Positions 1 to 5,382 of a stretch of 9,186 nt of DNA are shown piece by piece. This stretch comes from an uncultured Eubacterium sp. (GTDB lineage: Bacteria > Bacillota > Clostridia > Lachnospirales > Lachnospiraceae). The stretch lies in contig CANPET010000056.1 of the NCBI GenBank assembly GCA_947573465.1, positions 1 to 9,186 on the forward strand, in the 5' to 3' direction. The first letter of the stretch is position 1. Each line of letters opens with the position of its first letter. The notes beneath the pieces were generated by a model. The model saw nothing but the letters and a program-made list of their open reading frames with translations. It made no database searches and had not been told where the DNA came from. Position numbers and translations under genes: made by a program.

Positions 1-991
1 GGTCAGCCATAATCTTAAATGCTAAAGCTGCGAAAGGTTCGTCATCAGAAGACTTTCTTGTGACATCATTTCCTGCTTCGTCTGTACCTGTAATATCAGG
101 AATATCAGTTGGAGCTGGCATGAATTCAATAACACCGTCTAACATCTTCTGAACACCCTTGTTCTTATATGCAGAACCAAGGTATACAGGAACTGCTTCA
201 CAAGCGATTGTAGCTTTTCTAAGAACAGCTTTTAATTCATCAATAGAAGGTTCTTCCCCTTCTAAATACTGCATCATAAGGTCATCATCTAATTCACAAA
301 TCTTCTCAACAAGATTCTCATGCCATTCATTAGCAAGATCCTTCAAATCATCAGGAATTGCTGTGATTTCAATGTCTTCACCCTTATCATCTTTATAATA
401 GTATGCTTCCATTTCAAACAAATCAACTAATCCGACAAAACTGTCTTCCTTACCGATTGGAATCTGAACCGGGATAGCATTCTTACCCAGACGGTCAATA
501 ATTGTCTGAACTGAATAAAAGAAATCTGCACCCATTTTATCCATCTTATTGATGAATGCCATACGTGGTACATTATATGTGTCAGCCTGACGCCATACAT
601 TTTCTGACTGTGGCTCAACACCTGCTTTTGCATCAAACACACCTACCGCACCATCTAATACACGAAGTGAACGTTCAACTTCTACTGTAAAGTCAACGTG
701 ACCGGGTGTATCAATAATGTTTACACGATGTTCCAAAGCACCAGCCTTTGGCTTATGATGATCCTCAAGTGTCCAGTGACATGTTGTAGCTGCAGATGTG
801 ATTGTGATACCTCTTTCCTGCTCTTGCTCCATCCAGTCCATGGTAGCATTACCGTCATGAGTATCACCAATCTTATAGTTAACACCAGTATAATATAAGA
901 TACGCTCTGTTAATGTTGTCTTACCAGCATCGATATGAGCCATAATACCTATATTTCTGGTTCTCTCTAATGGATATTCTCTTCCAGCCAA
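1..991 (-). CDS. fusA: Elongation factor G, N-terminal part (runs off left edge)
   Basis: EF-G is the GTPase that drives ribosomal translocation and, with RRF, ribosome recycling. The first 330 codons are present and stay in one open frame to the window edge. All G-domain motifs are visible: P-loop AHIDAGKTT (residues 18-26), switch I RGITI (60-64), DTPGH (94-98), NKMD (148-151) and a later LGSA. A segment with the core HHKPKAGALEHR (78-89) sits before DTPGH; it is the loop found in many clostridial EF-Gs. The fragment ends as domain II begins (PFAALAFKIMAD). The start is TTG at 991, giving MAGREYPLERTRNIGIM, the expected EF-G N-terminus, with AGGAGG 8 nt upstream; no ATG fits. It is the third gene of the str operon, 229 nt after rpsG. 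About half the usual ~700 residues lie outside the window. The identification is certain. Confidence 0.98.
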   Translation of the reverse strand, partial: MAGREYPLERTRNIGIMAHIDAGKTTLTERILYYTGVNYKIGDTHDGNATMDWMEQEQERGITITSAATTCHWTLEDHHKPKAGALEHRVNIIDTPGHVDFTVEVERSLRVLDGAVGVFDAKAGVEPQSENVWRQADTYNVPRMAFINKMDKMGADFFYSVQTIIDRLGKNAIPVQIPIGKEDSFVGLVDLFEMEAYYYKDDKGEDIEITAIPDDLKDLANEWHENLVEKICELDDDLMMQYLEGEEPSIDELKAVLRKATIACEAVPVYLGSAYKNKGVQKMLDGVIEFMPAPTDIPDITGTDEAGNDVTRKSSDDEPFAALAFKIMAD

Positions 992-999
992 GATTTTTT

Positions 1000-1005
1000 C
1001 CTCCT
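1000..1005 (-). promoter_or_regulatory. Ribosome binding site fixing the TTG start of fusA
   Basis: AGGAGG lies 8 nt upstream of the TTG at 991-989. It supports a TTG start for one of the most highly expressed proteins of the cell. No alternative ATG or GTG in frame would preserve the conserved AGREYPLERTRNIGI N-terminus. Confidence 0.85.
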
Positions 1006-1075
1006 CTTTTTAGTCTTAAGGCTTACGCCTTTATTATGTCATGCATTACTGCATATTAATCATTTATTGTTTTAA

Positions 1076-1213
1076 TTCTTGTTTGCACTGCACCGCCTAG
1101 CTCGATTTTGTTTCACTTCTTCTCGCTAGAGGCATTCGCCTCATAAACTTCGAAAATCATCTCTGCATTTGTGCAAGCACAATGCAAAACGCTTTTCTCG
1201 TTTGCGCTGCTCT
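1076..1213. repeat. Possible dispersed intergenic repeat bracketed by direct repeats
   Basis: The 19-nt stretches at 1076-1094 and 1195-1213 share TTCT, GTTTGC and CTGC in the same order and spacing. Between them lie the GAGGC hairpin, the bulged TGCAT hairpin and a GCCTAGC/GCTAGAGGC complementarity (1095-1101 with 1125-1133). The composition differs from the flanking A/T-rich spacer. This looks like a small non-coding element sitting in the operon, but its multi-copy nature cannot be seen from one window. Confidence 0.35.
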
Positions 1214-1220
1214 ATGCTAA

Positions 1221-1691
1221 CTAGAATCGATAATGTGCGAAAGCCTTATTAGCTTCAGCCATCTTATGCATGTCTTCACGCTTCTTAACTGATGAACCAG
1301 TATTGTTAGCGGCATCCATAATCTCGTTAGCTAATCTTTCTACCATTGTCTTTTCACTTCTCTGACGTGAATACAATGTGATCCAGCGAAGTCCTAAAGC
1401 CTGTCTTCTTTCAGGTCTTACCTCGATAGGTACCTGATAAGTAGCACCACCAATACGTCTAGCCTTTACTTCTAAAGCCGGCATAACGTTATTCATAGCT
1501 TCTTCAAATACTTCAGTAGCATCTTTTCCTGTTTCAGCTGCAATCTTTTCAAATGCGCCGTACACGATTTTCTGAGCTACACCTTTCTTACCATCTAACA
1601 TAATGTTATTGATAAGTTTTGTAACTACGATGCTACCATACATAGGATCTGCTAAAATTTCTCTCTTCTGAGTATGTCCTTTACGTGGCAT
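1221..1691 (-). CDS. rpsG: 30S ribosomal protein S7
   Basis: S7 is a primary 16S rRNA-binding protein that nucleates assembly of the 30S head and lies near the E site. The 156-residue product matches the usual S7 length. It shows the N-terminal MPRKGHTQKREILADP, the region LINNIMLDGKKGVAQKI (about 27-43), the rRNA-binding hairpin around KARRIGGATYQVPIEVRPER (about 77-96), and the C-terminal EANKAFAHYRF. The ATG at 1691 is preferred over a GTG 15 codons upstream (1736) because AGGAGG lies 8 nt before it and the protein then starts at the conserved residue. It follows rpsL by 152 nt and precedes fusA by 229 nt in the str operon. In Escherichia coli S7 represses its own operon by binding the rpsL-rpsG spacer; whether that holds here is not shown by the sequence. 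Confidence 0.98.
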   Translation of the reverse strand: MPRKGHTQKREILADPMYGSIVVTKLINNIMLDGKKGVAQKIVYGAFEKIAAETGKDATEVFEEAMNNVMPALEVKARRIGGATYQVPIEVRPERRQALGLRWITLYSRQRSEKTMVERLANEIMDAANNTGSSVKKREDMHKMAEANKAFAHYRF

Positions 1692-1699
1692 ATTGCTTC

Positions 1700-1705
1700 C
1701 CTCCT
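1700..1705 (-). promoter_or_regulatory. Ribosome binding site deciding the rpsG start
   Basis: AGGAGG (within AAGGAGGG) lies 8 nt before the ATG at 1691. It rules out the longer in-frame GTG start at 1736, which would add 15 non-conserved residues overlapping this site. Confidence 0.85.
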
Positions 1706-1817
1706 TAATTATTTTAATTAAATCATAGGTACTCACTAAAGTTGTGTCTTGCTCACGGCTTAAGATATCTATAAAACATAACCCTAATAACCGTTACAAA
1801 TCATTCAACCTGTGATT

Positions 1818-1829
1818 GACTATATAGTC
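1818..1829. promoter_or_regulatory. 12-bp perfect palindrome in the rpsL-rpsG spacer
   Basis: GACTATATAGTC is a perfect palindrome 14 nt downstream of the rpsL stop codon. A GTCG/CGAC complementarity joins it to the DNA just after the stop. The spacer of 152 nt (1692-1843) is otherwise A/T-rich and has no reading frame. In E. coli this spacer carries the S7 translational operator; the resemblance here is only positional. Confidence 0.3.
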
Positions 1830-1843
1830 GTTCCTATTTCGAC

Positions 1844-2257
1844 CTAGTTTTTAGGTCTCTTAGCACCGTACTTAGAACGTGCCTGGCGTCTGTTTGCAAC
1901 ACCTGCAGTATCTAAAGTACCTCTAATGATATGATATCTTGTACCTGGTAAATCTTTTACTCTACCACCACGGATAAGAACAACACTATGCTCCTGAAGG
2001 TTGTGACCTTCACCTGGAATGTAGCTTGTTACTTCGATACCATTAGATAAACGTACTCTGGCGATTTTTCTAAGAGCTGAGTTAGGCTTCTTAGGTGTAG
2101 CAGTCTTAACAGCTGTACATACACCACGCTTCTGTGGAGAAGCAGTGTCATTCATCTTCTTGTTTAAAGAGTTATATGTCTTTAACAAAGCTGGTGCTGT
2201 TGACTTTTTAACCGCTGACTTACGTCCTTTTCTTACTAACTGGTTAAATGTTGGCAT
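1844..2257 (-). CDS. rpsL: 30S ribosomal protein S12
   Basis: S12 sits at the decoding centre of the 30S subunit and controls translational accuracy. The 137-residue product carries the family core: TPKKPNSALRK, GEGHNLQEHS and the loop RGGRVKDLPGTRYH. Both lysines that mutate in streptomycin resistance (in TPKKPNS and in RVKDLPG) are the normal residue, so the protein looks streptomycin-sensitive by this criterion. The aspartate of KDLPG, methylthiolated by RimO in E. coli, is present. The protein is about 13 residues longer than the E. coli one because of an N-terminal loop (around NSLNKKMNDTASPQ) typical of Bacillota. The ATG at 2257 is preceded by AGGAGGTGA. It is the first gene of the str operon. 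Confidence 0.99.
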   Translation of the reverse strand: MPTFNQLVRKGRKSAVKKSTAPALLKTYNSLNKKMNDTASPQKRGVCTAVKTATPKKPNSALRKIARVRLSNGIEVTSYIPGEGHNLQEHSVVLIRGGRVKDLPGTRYHIIRGTLDTAGVANRRQARSKYGAKRPKN

Positions 2258-2264
2258 TCCTTTT

Positions 2265-2273
2265 TCACCTCCT
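2265..2273 (-). promoter_or_regulatory. Very strong ribosome binding site of rpsL
   Basis: AGGAGGTGA is a nine-base match to the 3' end of 16S rRNA, ending 7 nt before the ATG at 2257. This is the strongest ribosome binding site in the window and fits the expression level of a ribosomal protein. Confidence 0.85.
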
Positions 2274-2285
2274 GTTATTAGAATT

Positions 2286-2306
2286 ATGTGTCAAATCATT
2301 ACACAT
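2286..2306 (-). promoter_or_regulatory. Second hairpin in the rpsL leader
   Basis: ATGTGT and ACACAT form a 6-bp inverted repeat with a 9-nt loop, 12 nt upstream of the rpsL ribosome binding site. It lies between the 5'-terminal hairpin and the start codon. It could tune translation of rpsL, but the stem is short and A/T-rich, so this is a weak call. Confidence 0.3.
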
Positions 2307-2315
2307 GCATGCAAA

Positions 2316-2345
2316 AGGGCACACTATTCCCTTTAAGCGTGCCCT
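2316..2345 (-). promoter_or_regulatory. 5'-terminal leader hairpin of the str operon (attenuator-like or weak terminator)
   Basis: Read on the minus strand, AGGGCACGC pairs with GTGTGCCCT. This gives a 9-bp stem (one G-U pair) with a 12-nt loop, followed by four U in all and then GCAUGC. The predicted transcription start (about 2342) falls inside the first arm, so the str mRNA would begin with this hairpin. For transcripts arriving from the histidine kinase gene the same structure could act as a weak terminator. Its U-tract is short for an efficient terminator, so protection of the mRNA 5' end or attenuation are equally plausible. An alternative AAAGGG/CCCTTT pairing (2314-2319 with 2329-2334) seen in the DNA overlaps it and would exclude it. 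Confidence 0.55.
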
Positions 2346-2348
2346 ACC

Positions 2349-2377
2349 ATTATATCGTCGTACTTTTTTAAAGTCAA
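2349..2377 (-). promoter_or_regulatory. Promoter of the rpsL-rpsG-fusA operon
   Basis: The -35 TTGACT (2377-2372), a 17-nt spacer and the -10 TATAAT (2354-2349) form a near-consensus SigA promoter on the minus strand. The -35 element overlaps the last codon and stop codon of the histidine kinase gene (GGT TGA CTT). Initiation is expected near 2342, giving an 84-nt leader before the rpsL start. This is the clearest promoter in the window and separates the str operon from the two-component genes upstream. Confidence 0.8.
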
Positions 2378-4413
2378 CCCCTCTTCTTTAATTTCATTTC
2401 AACCTTAAACAAATCACCATCTAACGTAATCTTAAGTTCCCCATTCTGTCGGTCCATAATGCTTTTTGCAATAGAAAGTCCTAGTCCACTTCCTTCCGTC
2501 GTTCTTGAAACATCTCCCCTGACAAACCTCTCCATCAGTTCATCCGCACTAAAGTTTAATGCTCCTGCAGAAATATTTTTTATAGAAACAACAGCATTAC
2601 TTTCTTCGTCAAAAATTTCAATATATACGCGGGTACCTGGCATTGCATACTTGCAGACATTACTGTAAAGATTATCTAACGCTCTCCATGTTTTTCTTCC
2701 ATCAGCGCGGACAATAATCGTATCTCTTGTAATATTCTTAATAACATGTAATCCACTCTGTTCAAATCTCTCACTATATTCTGCAAGACTCTGATTGACT
2801 AACTGAACAATATCAATATTCTCCACATTCAGTTCTATCACACCGGAATTTAATTTAGAAGCTTCCACCAAATCTTCTGTCAATGTCTTCAATCTTTGGG
2901 ATTTTCTATCCAGCACATCCAAATATTCTGGTGCCTTCTCTCCATCTAATCCATCCGTCTTTAATAAATCCACGTAATTAATAATGGAAGTCAATGGTGT
3001 TTTTAAATCATGAGATACATTCGTAATCAACTCTGTTTTCATTCTCTCATTTTTCAAACTGGAAGAAACAGCCTTGCTGAATCCCTCGCCCACTCCATTT
3101 ACTGCCTTCGCCAGTTTTTTATTGGTTGGGAACTTCATTGAATCATATATTTTATTATCCACCTGTCCATCTGCTATTTTTTCAGTTTCTTCTATAATAA
3201 TTTCTTTCTCTTTATAATAGTTCCACACAATTGCCCCAATAATCACCACCGGAATGCCAATCACAAACATTACACCAAAAAGTCCAAAATCACTATCTGT
3301 GATGCATACAAAATCAAAAAGAAATACAACTTCTAAGGCAACACACATCAAAACAACTTTGCCAGTTAATTTCATATTGCGAACCATCTTAATAACTGCT
3401 CGTTTCAGGGAAATGCAAATCTTTCCTATCAGCGTTGTCTTAATAAAGCTTTTTGTCTTTAGTCTTCTGGCAATACTCTCACTGATTTGCAATACTGCCT
3501 CCACTGCAAACATCGTGATGAAAATCCACACTCCAAAAACGATTGCATCATCTACATTTGCTCCATCATACAGTTCATCACCAACTAGGAGAATTGCGAT
3601 AGGGTATATTGTAACTGCTGCTGCCAACACTACATCCATCCAAAGTCTATCAATTTTCTGTAACCTAGCTTTATCGCCCTTCTCCTTATGTCCAGCAATC
3701 ACTAACAGCCAAATATATGGAATCAATACCATCAGTGCAAGTACCCCAGCCACGATAAAATATATAATAGCTTCTTTGAGCCATGCTTCTTTCTGCTTTT
3801 GGGTTACACCTATTTTGATGTCACCTCTCAAATCATTAATATATGTTTCCAAATCGTCTTGCTGTAATGTATACATTACAACATAGAATTTTTCTTTCTT
3901 GCACAATTTCTGAAGTTTTTCAAATGGCACATCCATATCTCCATTACCATAATAAAATGTCCCCTGTTCCACAAAACTGTTCAGTCGATCCATCACATAA
4001 TCCTCATTATAAGGCTGATTAGCATAAAACTGTAATCCGTCTAGATTAAACGTGCACACATTACTTCTAAGGCTGTCTTCCCCATGATAATTGGTATCTA
4101 TCCTCTTATTCGTTCCTTCTTTTACAATCGTATAATAAAACCCTGATTCCAACCAATCTCTTGGTATTTCAAGATCTTCTATGGCAACATTTTTTCCCCC
4201 ATACAATTCTTTGAAGCTTAACTGCTCATATATATTACTCAATGTATCTTGTATACCTCGAATATAATAATGACAGTACTGTTCCTCCGCCTCATCCTTT
4301 GTCATGTTATCACTCACATCAATCAGTCTCAGCACACCCAATGCCACACACACCATGCATGCCAATGCCAGTGCCAATGTTACAACATGCAGCACAATTC
4401 TTTTCTTCTTCAT
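2374..4413 (-). CDS. Membrane sensor histidine kinase, VanS-like
   Basis: This is a 679-residue sensor kinase that autophosphorylates in response to an unknown signal and passes the phosphate to the regulator encoded just upstream. The N-terminal TM is at about 7-29, followed by an extracytoplasmic domain (about 30-213). Five more hydrophobic segments lie near 214-240, 259-277, 290-310, 351-371 and 377-398. A linker with HAMP-like character (about 399-452) leads to the HisKA domain with the H box NVSHDLKTPLTSI (His468). The HATPase domain follows, with N box RALDNLYSNVCKYA (Asn581, Asn585) and G2 box EGSGLGLS (640-647). The usual DxGxG G1 box is replaced by KNISAGA (612-618), a degeneration I recall in clostridial relatives. 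The ATG at 4413 has GGAGG 9 nt upstream. The signal cannot be inferred from sequence. Confidence 0.95.
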   Translation of the reverse strand: MKKKRIVLHVVTLALALACMVCVALGVLRLIDVSDNMTKDEAEEQYCHYYIRGIQDTLSNIYEQLSFKELYGGKNVAIEDLEIPRDWLESGFYYTIVKEGTNKRIDTNYHGEDSLRSNVCTFNLDGLQFYANQPYNEDYVMDRLNSFVEQGTFYYGNGDMDVPFEKLQKLCKKEKFYVVMYTLQQDDLETYINDLRGDIKIGVTQKQKEAWLKEAIIYFIVAGVLALMVLIPYIWLLVIAGHKEKGDKARLQKIDRLWMDVVLAAAVTIYPIAILLVGDELYDGANVDDAIVFGVWIFITMFAVEAVLQISESIARRLKTKSFIKTTLIGKICISLKRAVIKMVRNMKLTGKVVLMCVALEVVFLFDFVCITDSDFGLFGVMFVIGIPVVIIGAIVWNYYKEKEIIIEETEKIADGQVDNKIYDSMKFPTNKKLAKAVNGVGEGFSKAVSSSLKNERMKTELITNVSHDLKTPLTSIINYVDLLKTDGLDGEKAPEYLDVLDRKSQRLKTLTEDLVEASKLNSGVIELNVENIDIVQLVNQSLAEYSERFEQSGLHVIKNITRDTIIVRADGRKTWRALDNLYSNVCKYAMPGTRVYIEIFDEESNAVVSIKNISAGALNFSADELMERFVRGDVSRTTEGSGLGLSIAKSIMDRQNGELKITLDGDLFKVEMKLKKRG

Positions 4414-4427
4414 AAATCATATCCTCC

Positions 4428-5120
4428 CTACAACTTTTCAATCTTGTATCCAATTCCCCACACCACTTTCAGGTATCTTGGCTCCTTTGGATTAATTTCA
4501 ATTTTCTCGCGGATATGTCTGATATGTACAGCTACTGTGTTGTCTGCCACCACAGCTTCTTCGTTCCAAACATTTTCATAAATCTGCTCAATAGTATACA
4601 CACGTCCCGGATTCTTTATCATCAGAAGTAATATATTGTACTCTACCGGCGTCAGTTTCACACACTCTCCATCAACAGTTACCTCTTTTGTCTCATCATT
4701 TACTTCCAGACCGCCGACTGTATACACATTTTCTTTTGGTTTTGTCATACTTCCCAGTTTGGTATAACGTCGTAACTGCGACTTCACTCTTGCAATCAGT
4801 TCCAATGGATTAAATGGTTTGGTAACATAATCATCTGCTCCCACATCCAATCCAATGACTTTGTCTGAGTCCTCCGACTTCGCCGACAATATAATAATCG
4901 GAACACTGCTCTCTTCTCTTATCTTCAATGTTGCTCGAATACCATCTAATCTCGGCATCATCACATCAATTAACAAAAGATGAATTTCTTCATTTTTCAG
5001 TTTTTCCATTGCCTCTACTCCATCATACGCCTTAATGACATTATAACCCTCTTTTGTCAAATAGATGTCAATCGCTTCCACGATTTCTTTTTCGTCGTCA
5101 CACACTAAAATGTTGTACAT
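4428..5120 (-). CDS. OmpR/PhoB-family response regulator
   Basis: This 230-residue DNA-binding response regulator is the partner of the histidine kinase 14 nt downstream. The receiver domain (about 1-115) has the acidic pair Asp8/Asp9, the phospho-acceptor Asp52 in LLIDVMMPRLDG, the switch Ser79 in ILSAK, and Lys101 in VTKPF. The winged-helix effector domain (about 130-230) has LTPVEYNILLLMIKNPGRV and ends with VAVHIRHIREKI and VWGIGYKIEKL, as in VanR/PhoB proteins. The start at 5120 is chosen over an ATG at 5138: GGAGG lies 7 nt before it, and MYNILVCDDE is the expected N-terminus. TTAAGAA boxes upstream suggest it regulates itself. Target genes are unknown. Confidence 0.96.
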   Translation of the reverse strand: MYNILVCDDEKEIVEAIDIYLTKEGYNVIKAYDGVEAMEKLKNEEIHLLLIDVMMPRLDGIRATLKIREESSVPIIILSAKSEDSDKVIGLDVGADDYVTKPFNPLELIARVKSQLRRYTKLGSMTKPKENVYTVGGLEVNDETKEVTVDGECVKLTPVEYNILLLMIKNPGRVYTIEQIYENVWNEEAVVADNTVAVHIRHIREKIEINPKEPRYLKVVWGIGYKIEKL

Positions 5121-5127
5121 ATCAATT

Positions 5128-5132
5128 CCTCC
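5128..5132 (-). promoter_or_regulatory. Ribosome binding site fixing the regulator start
   Basis: GGAGG lies 7 nt before the ATG at 5120. The in-frame ATG at 5138 has no such site, and the extra residues MSGGID would be encoded by the ribosome binding site itself. Confidence 0.8.
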
Positions 5133-5141
5133 GCTCATAAG

Positions 5142-5158
5142 GTAATCATCTTGATTAC
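5142..5158 (-). promoter_or_regulatory. Perfect 7-bp inverted repeat in the regulator leader
   Basis: GTAATCA and TGATTAC are a perfect inverted repeat with a 3-nt loop, 9 nt upstream of the ribosome binding site. It would fold at or near the 5' end of the regulator mRNA if transcription starts near 5160. It could equally be a small DNA operator. Confidence 0.35.
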
Positions 5159-5166
5159 TTGTATAT

Positions 5167-5196
5167 AGGATATGATTTATTTCTTAACAGAAACAA
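5167..5196 (-). promoter_or_regulatory. Candidate promoter of the two-component operon
   Basis: TTGTTT (5196-5191), 18 nt and TATCCT (5172-5167) form a weak SigA-like promoter. The -35 region is poor, and a TTAAGAA box lies inside the spacer with two more upstream. That fits a promoter needing help from, or modulated by, the phosphorylated regulator. The alternative TATATA (5166-5161) makes the exact -10 uncertain. Confidence 0.4.
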
Positions 5197-5221
5197 AATA
5201 AAATTCTTAAGATTTTCTTAA
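5181..5221 (-). promoter_or_regulatory. Three phased TTAAGAA boxes, likely OmpR-type regulator binding sites
   Basis: The heptamer TTAAGAA occurs three times in the same orientation on the minus strand, at 5221-5215, 5210-5204 and 5187-5181. The steps are 11 and 23 nt, close to one and two helical turns. OmpR/PhoB regulators bind head-to-tail half-sites with about 10-11 nt spacing, so the first pair is a good candidate site. The third box overlaps the candidate promoter. Location directly upstream of the regulator gene points to autoregulation. The region is A/T-rich, so chance contributes some uncertainty. Confidence 0.55.
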
Positions 5222-5273
5222 TCTAATAATTCCTAAACAGTTCTTTTTCTATTTTACATATCTTCATACTTAA

Positions 5274-5318
5274 TTAACAAAACATGGTCTCAAGTTCTTT
5301 TTTTCTCCCAATAAACAT
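5274..5318 (-). pseudogene. Relic 5' end of a DUF234-type AAA ATPase gene
   Basis: A 14-codon frame starts at ATG 5318 and encodes MFIGRKKELETMFC before a TAA stop. The first 12 residues read like the characteristic N-terminus of DUF234-type ATPases, which normally begin with M-F-I/V-G-R-x-x-E-L and run into a Walker A motif about 20 residues later. Nothing of the Walker A follows in any frame I could read. A strong ribosome binding site GGGGAGG (5331-5325) lies 6 nt before the ATG, and a promoter plus a large palindrome lie further upstream. The simplest reading is that a full gene stood here and was lost by deletion just after its start. The C-terminal half of a gene of this family is at the right edge of the window. 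A functional micro-peptide is the alternative. Family assignment from 12 residues is an inference. Confidence 0.55.
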
Positions 5319-5340
5319 ATTTATCCTCCCCTAAAAAAGC

Positions 5341-5382
5341 AAGTTATCGTTTAGTAATTTACGATTTACTAAATTATAACTT
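5341..5382. repeat. 42-bp interrupted palindrome upstream of the ATPase relic
   Basis: Arms AAGTTAT (5341-5347) with ATAACTT (5376-5382), and TTTAGTAA (5350-5357) with TTACTAAA (5366-5373), form a palindrome of 15 perfect pairs. A 2x2 mismatch separates the two blocks and the centre is 8 nt. The right arm contains the -10 hexamer of the candidate promoter, so a bound protein would block transcription. The left arm would lie in the mRNA leader. It is not a terminator, because no T-tract follows the stem at once. Confidence 0.65.

Larger units (their letters stand above)
992..1220 (-). other. Long structured spacer between rpsG and fusA
   Basis: This 229-nt spacer has no convincing reading frame. 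It holds several short inverted repeats. Three have a 5-bp stem and 4-nt loop: 1018-1031 (AAGGC/GCCTT), 1041-1054 (ATGCA/TGCAT) and 1129-1142 (GAGGC/GCCTC). A longer imperfect hairpin lies at 1164-1186 (TGCATTTGTG/CACAATGCA, one bulge), and a bulged stem at 1184-1205 (GCAAAACG/CGTTTGC). Two near-identical 19-nt stretches in direct orientation, 1076-1094 and 1195-1213 (15 of 19 identical), bracket the part from about 1095 to 1194. Spacers in str operons are usually much shorter, so this may be an inserted intergenic repeat or a structured regulatory RNA element. I cannot tell which. No clear promoter is visible in it. Confidence 0.5.

Noticed and set aside
427..642. 71-codon minus-strand frame
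   Set aside because: It is an out-of-frame shadow of fusA, whose own frame reads through with all G motifs.
1692..1736. N-terminal extension of S7 from a GTG at 1736
   Set aside because: The extra 15 residues are not part of any S7 protein, and the region contains the ribosome binding site for the ATG at 1691.
2289..2294. TTGACA on the minus strand just upstream of rpsL
   Set aside because: It is a perfect -35 hexamer by sequence, but only about 15 nt separate it from the ribosome binding site. That leaves no room for a -10 and a leader, and the promoter at 2349-2377 explains expression better.
3254..3886. 210-codon open frame on the plus strand
   Set aside because: It lies antisense within the histidine kinase gene, which has full family motifs. 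The plus-strand translation is low-complexity Ser/Thr/Ile-rich and has no recognisable domain.
4428..5138. Longer response regulator starting at the ATG at 5138
   Set aside because: That ATG has no ribosome binding site, and its first codons coincide with the GGAGG serving the ATG at 5120, which gives the conserved N-terminus.
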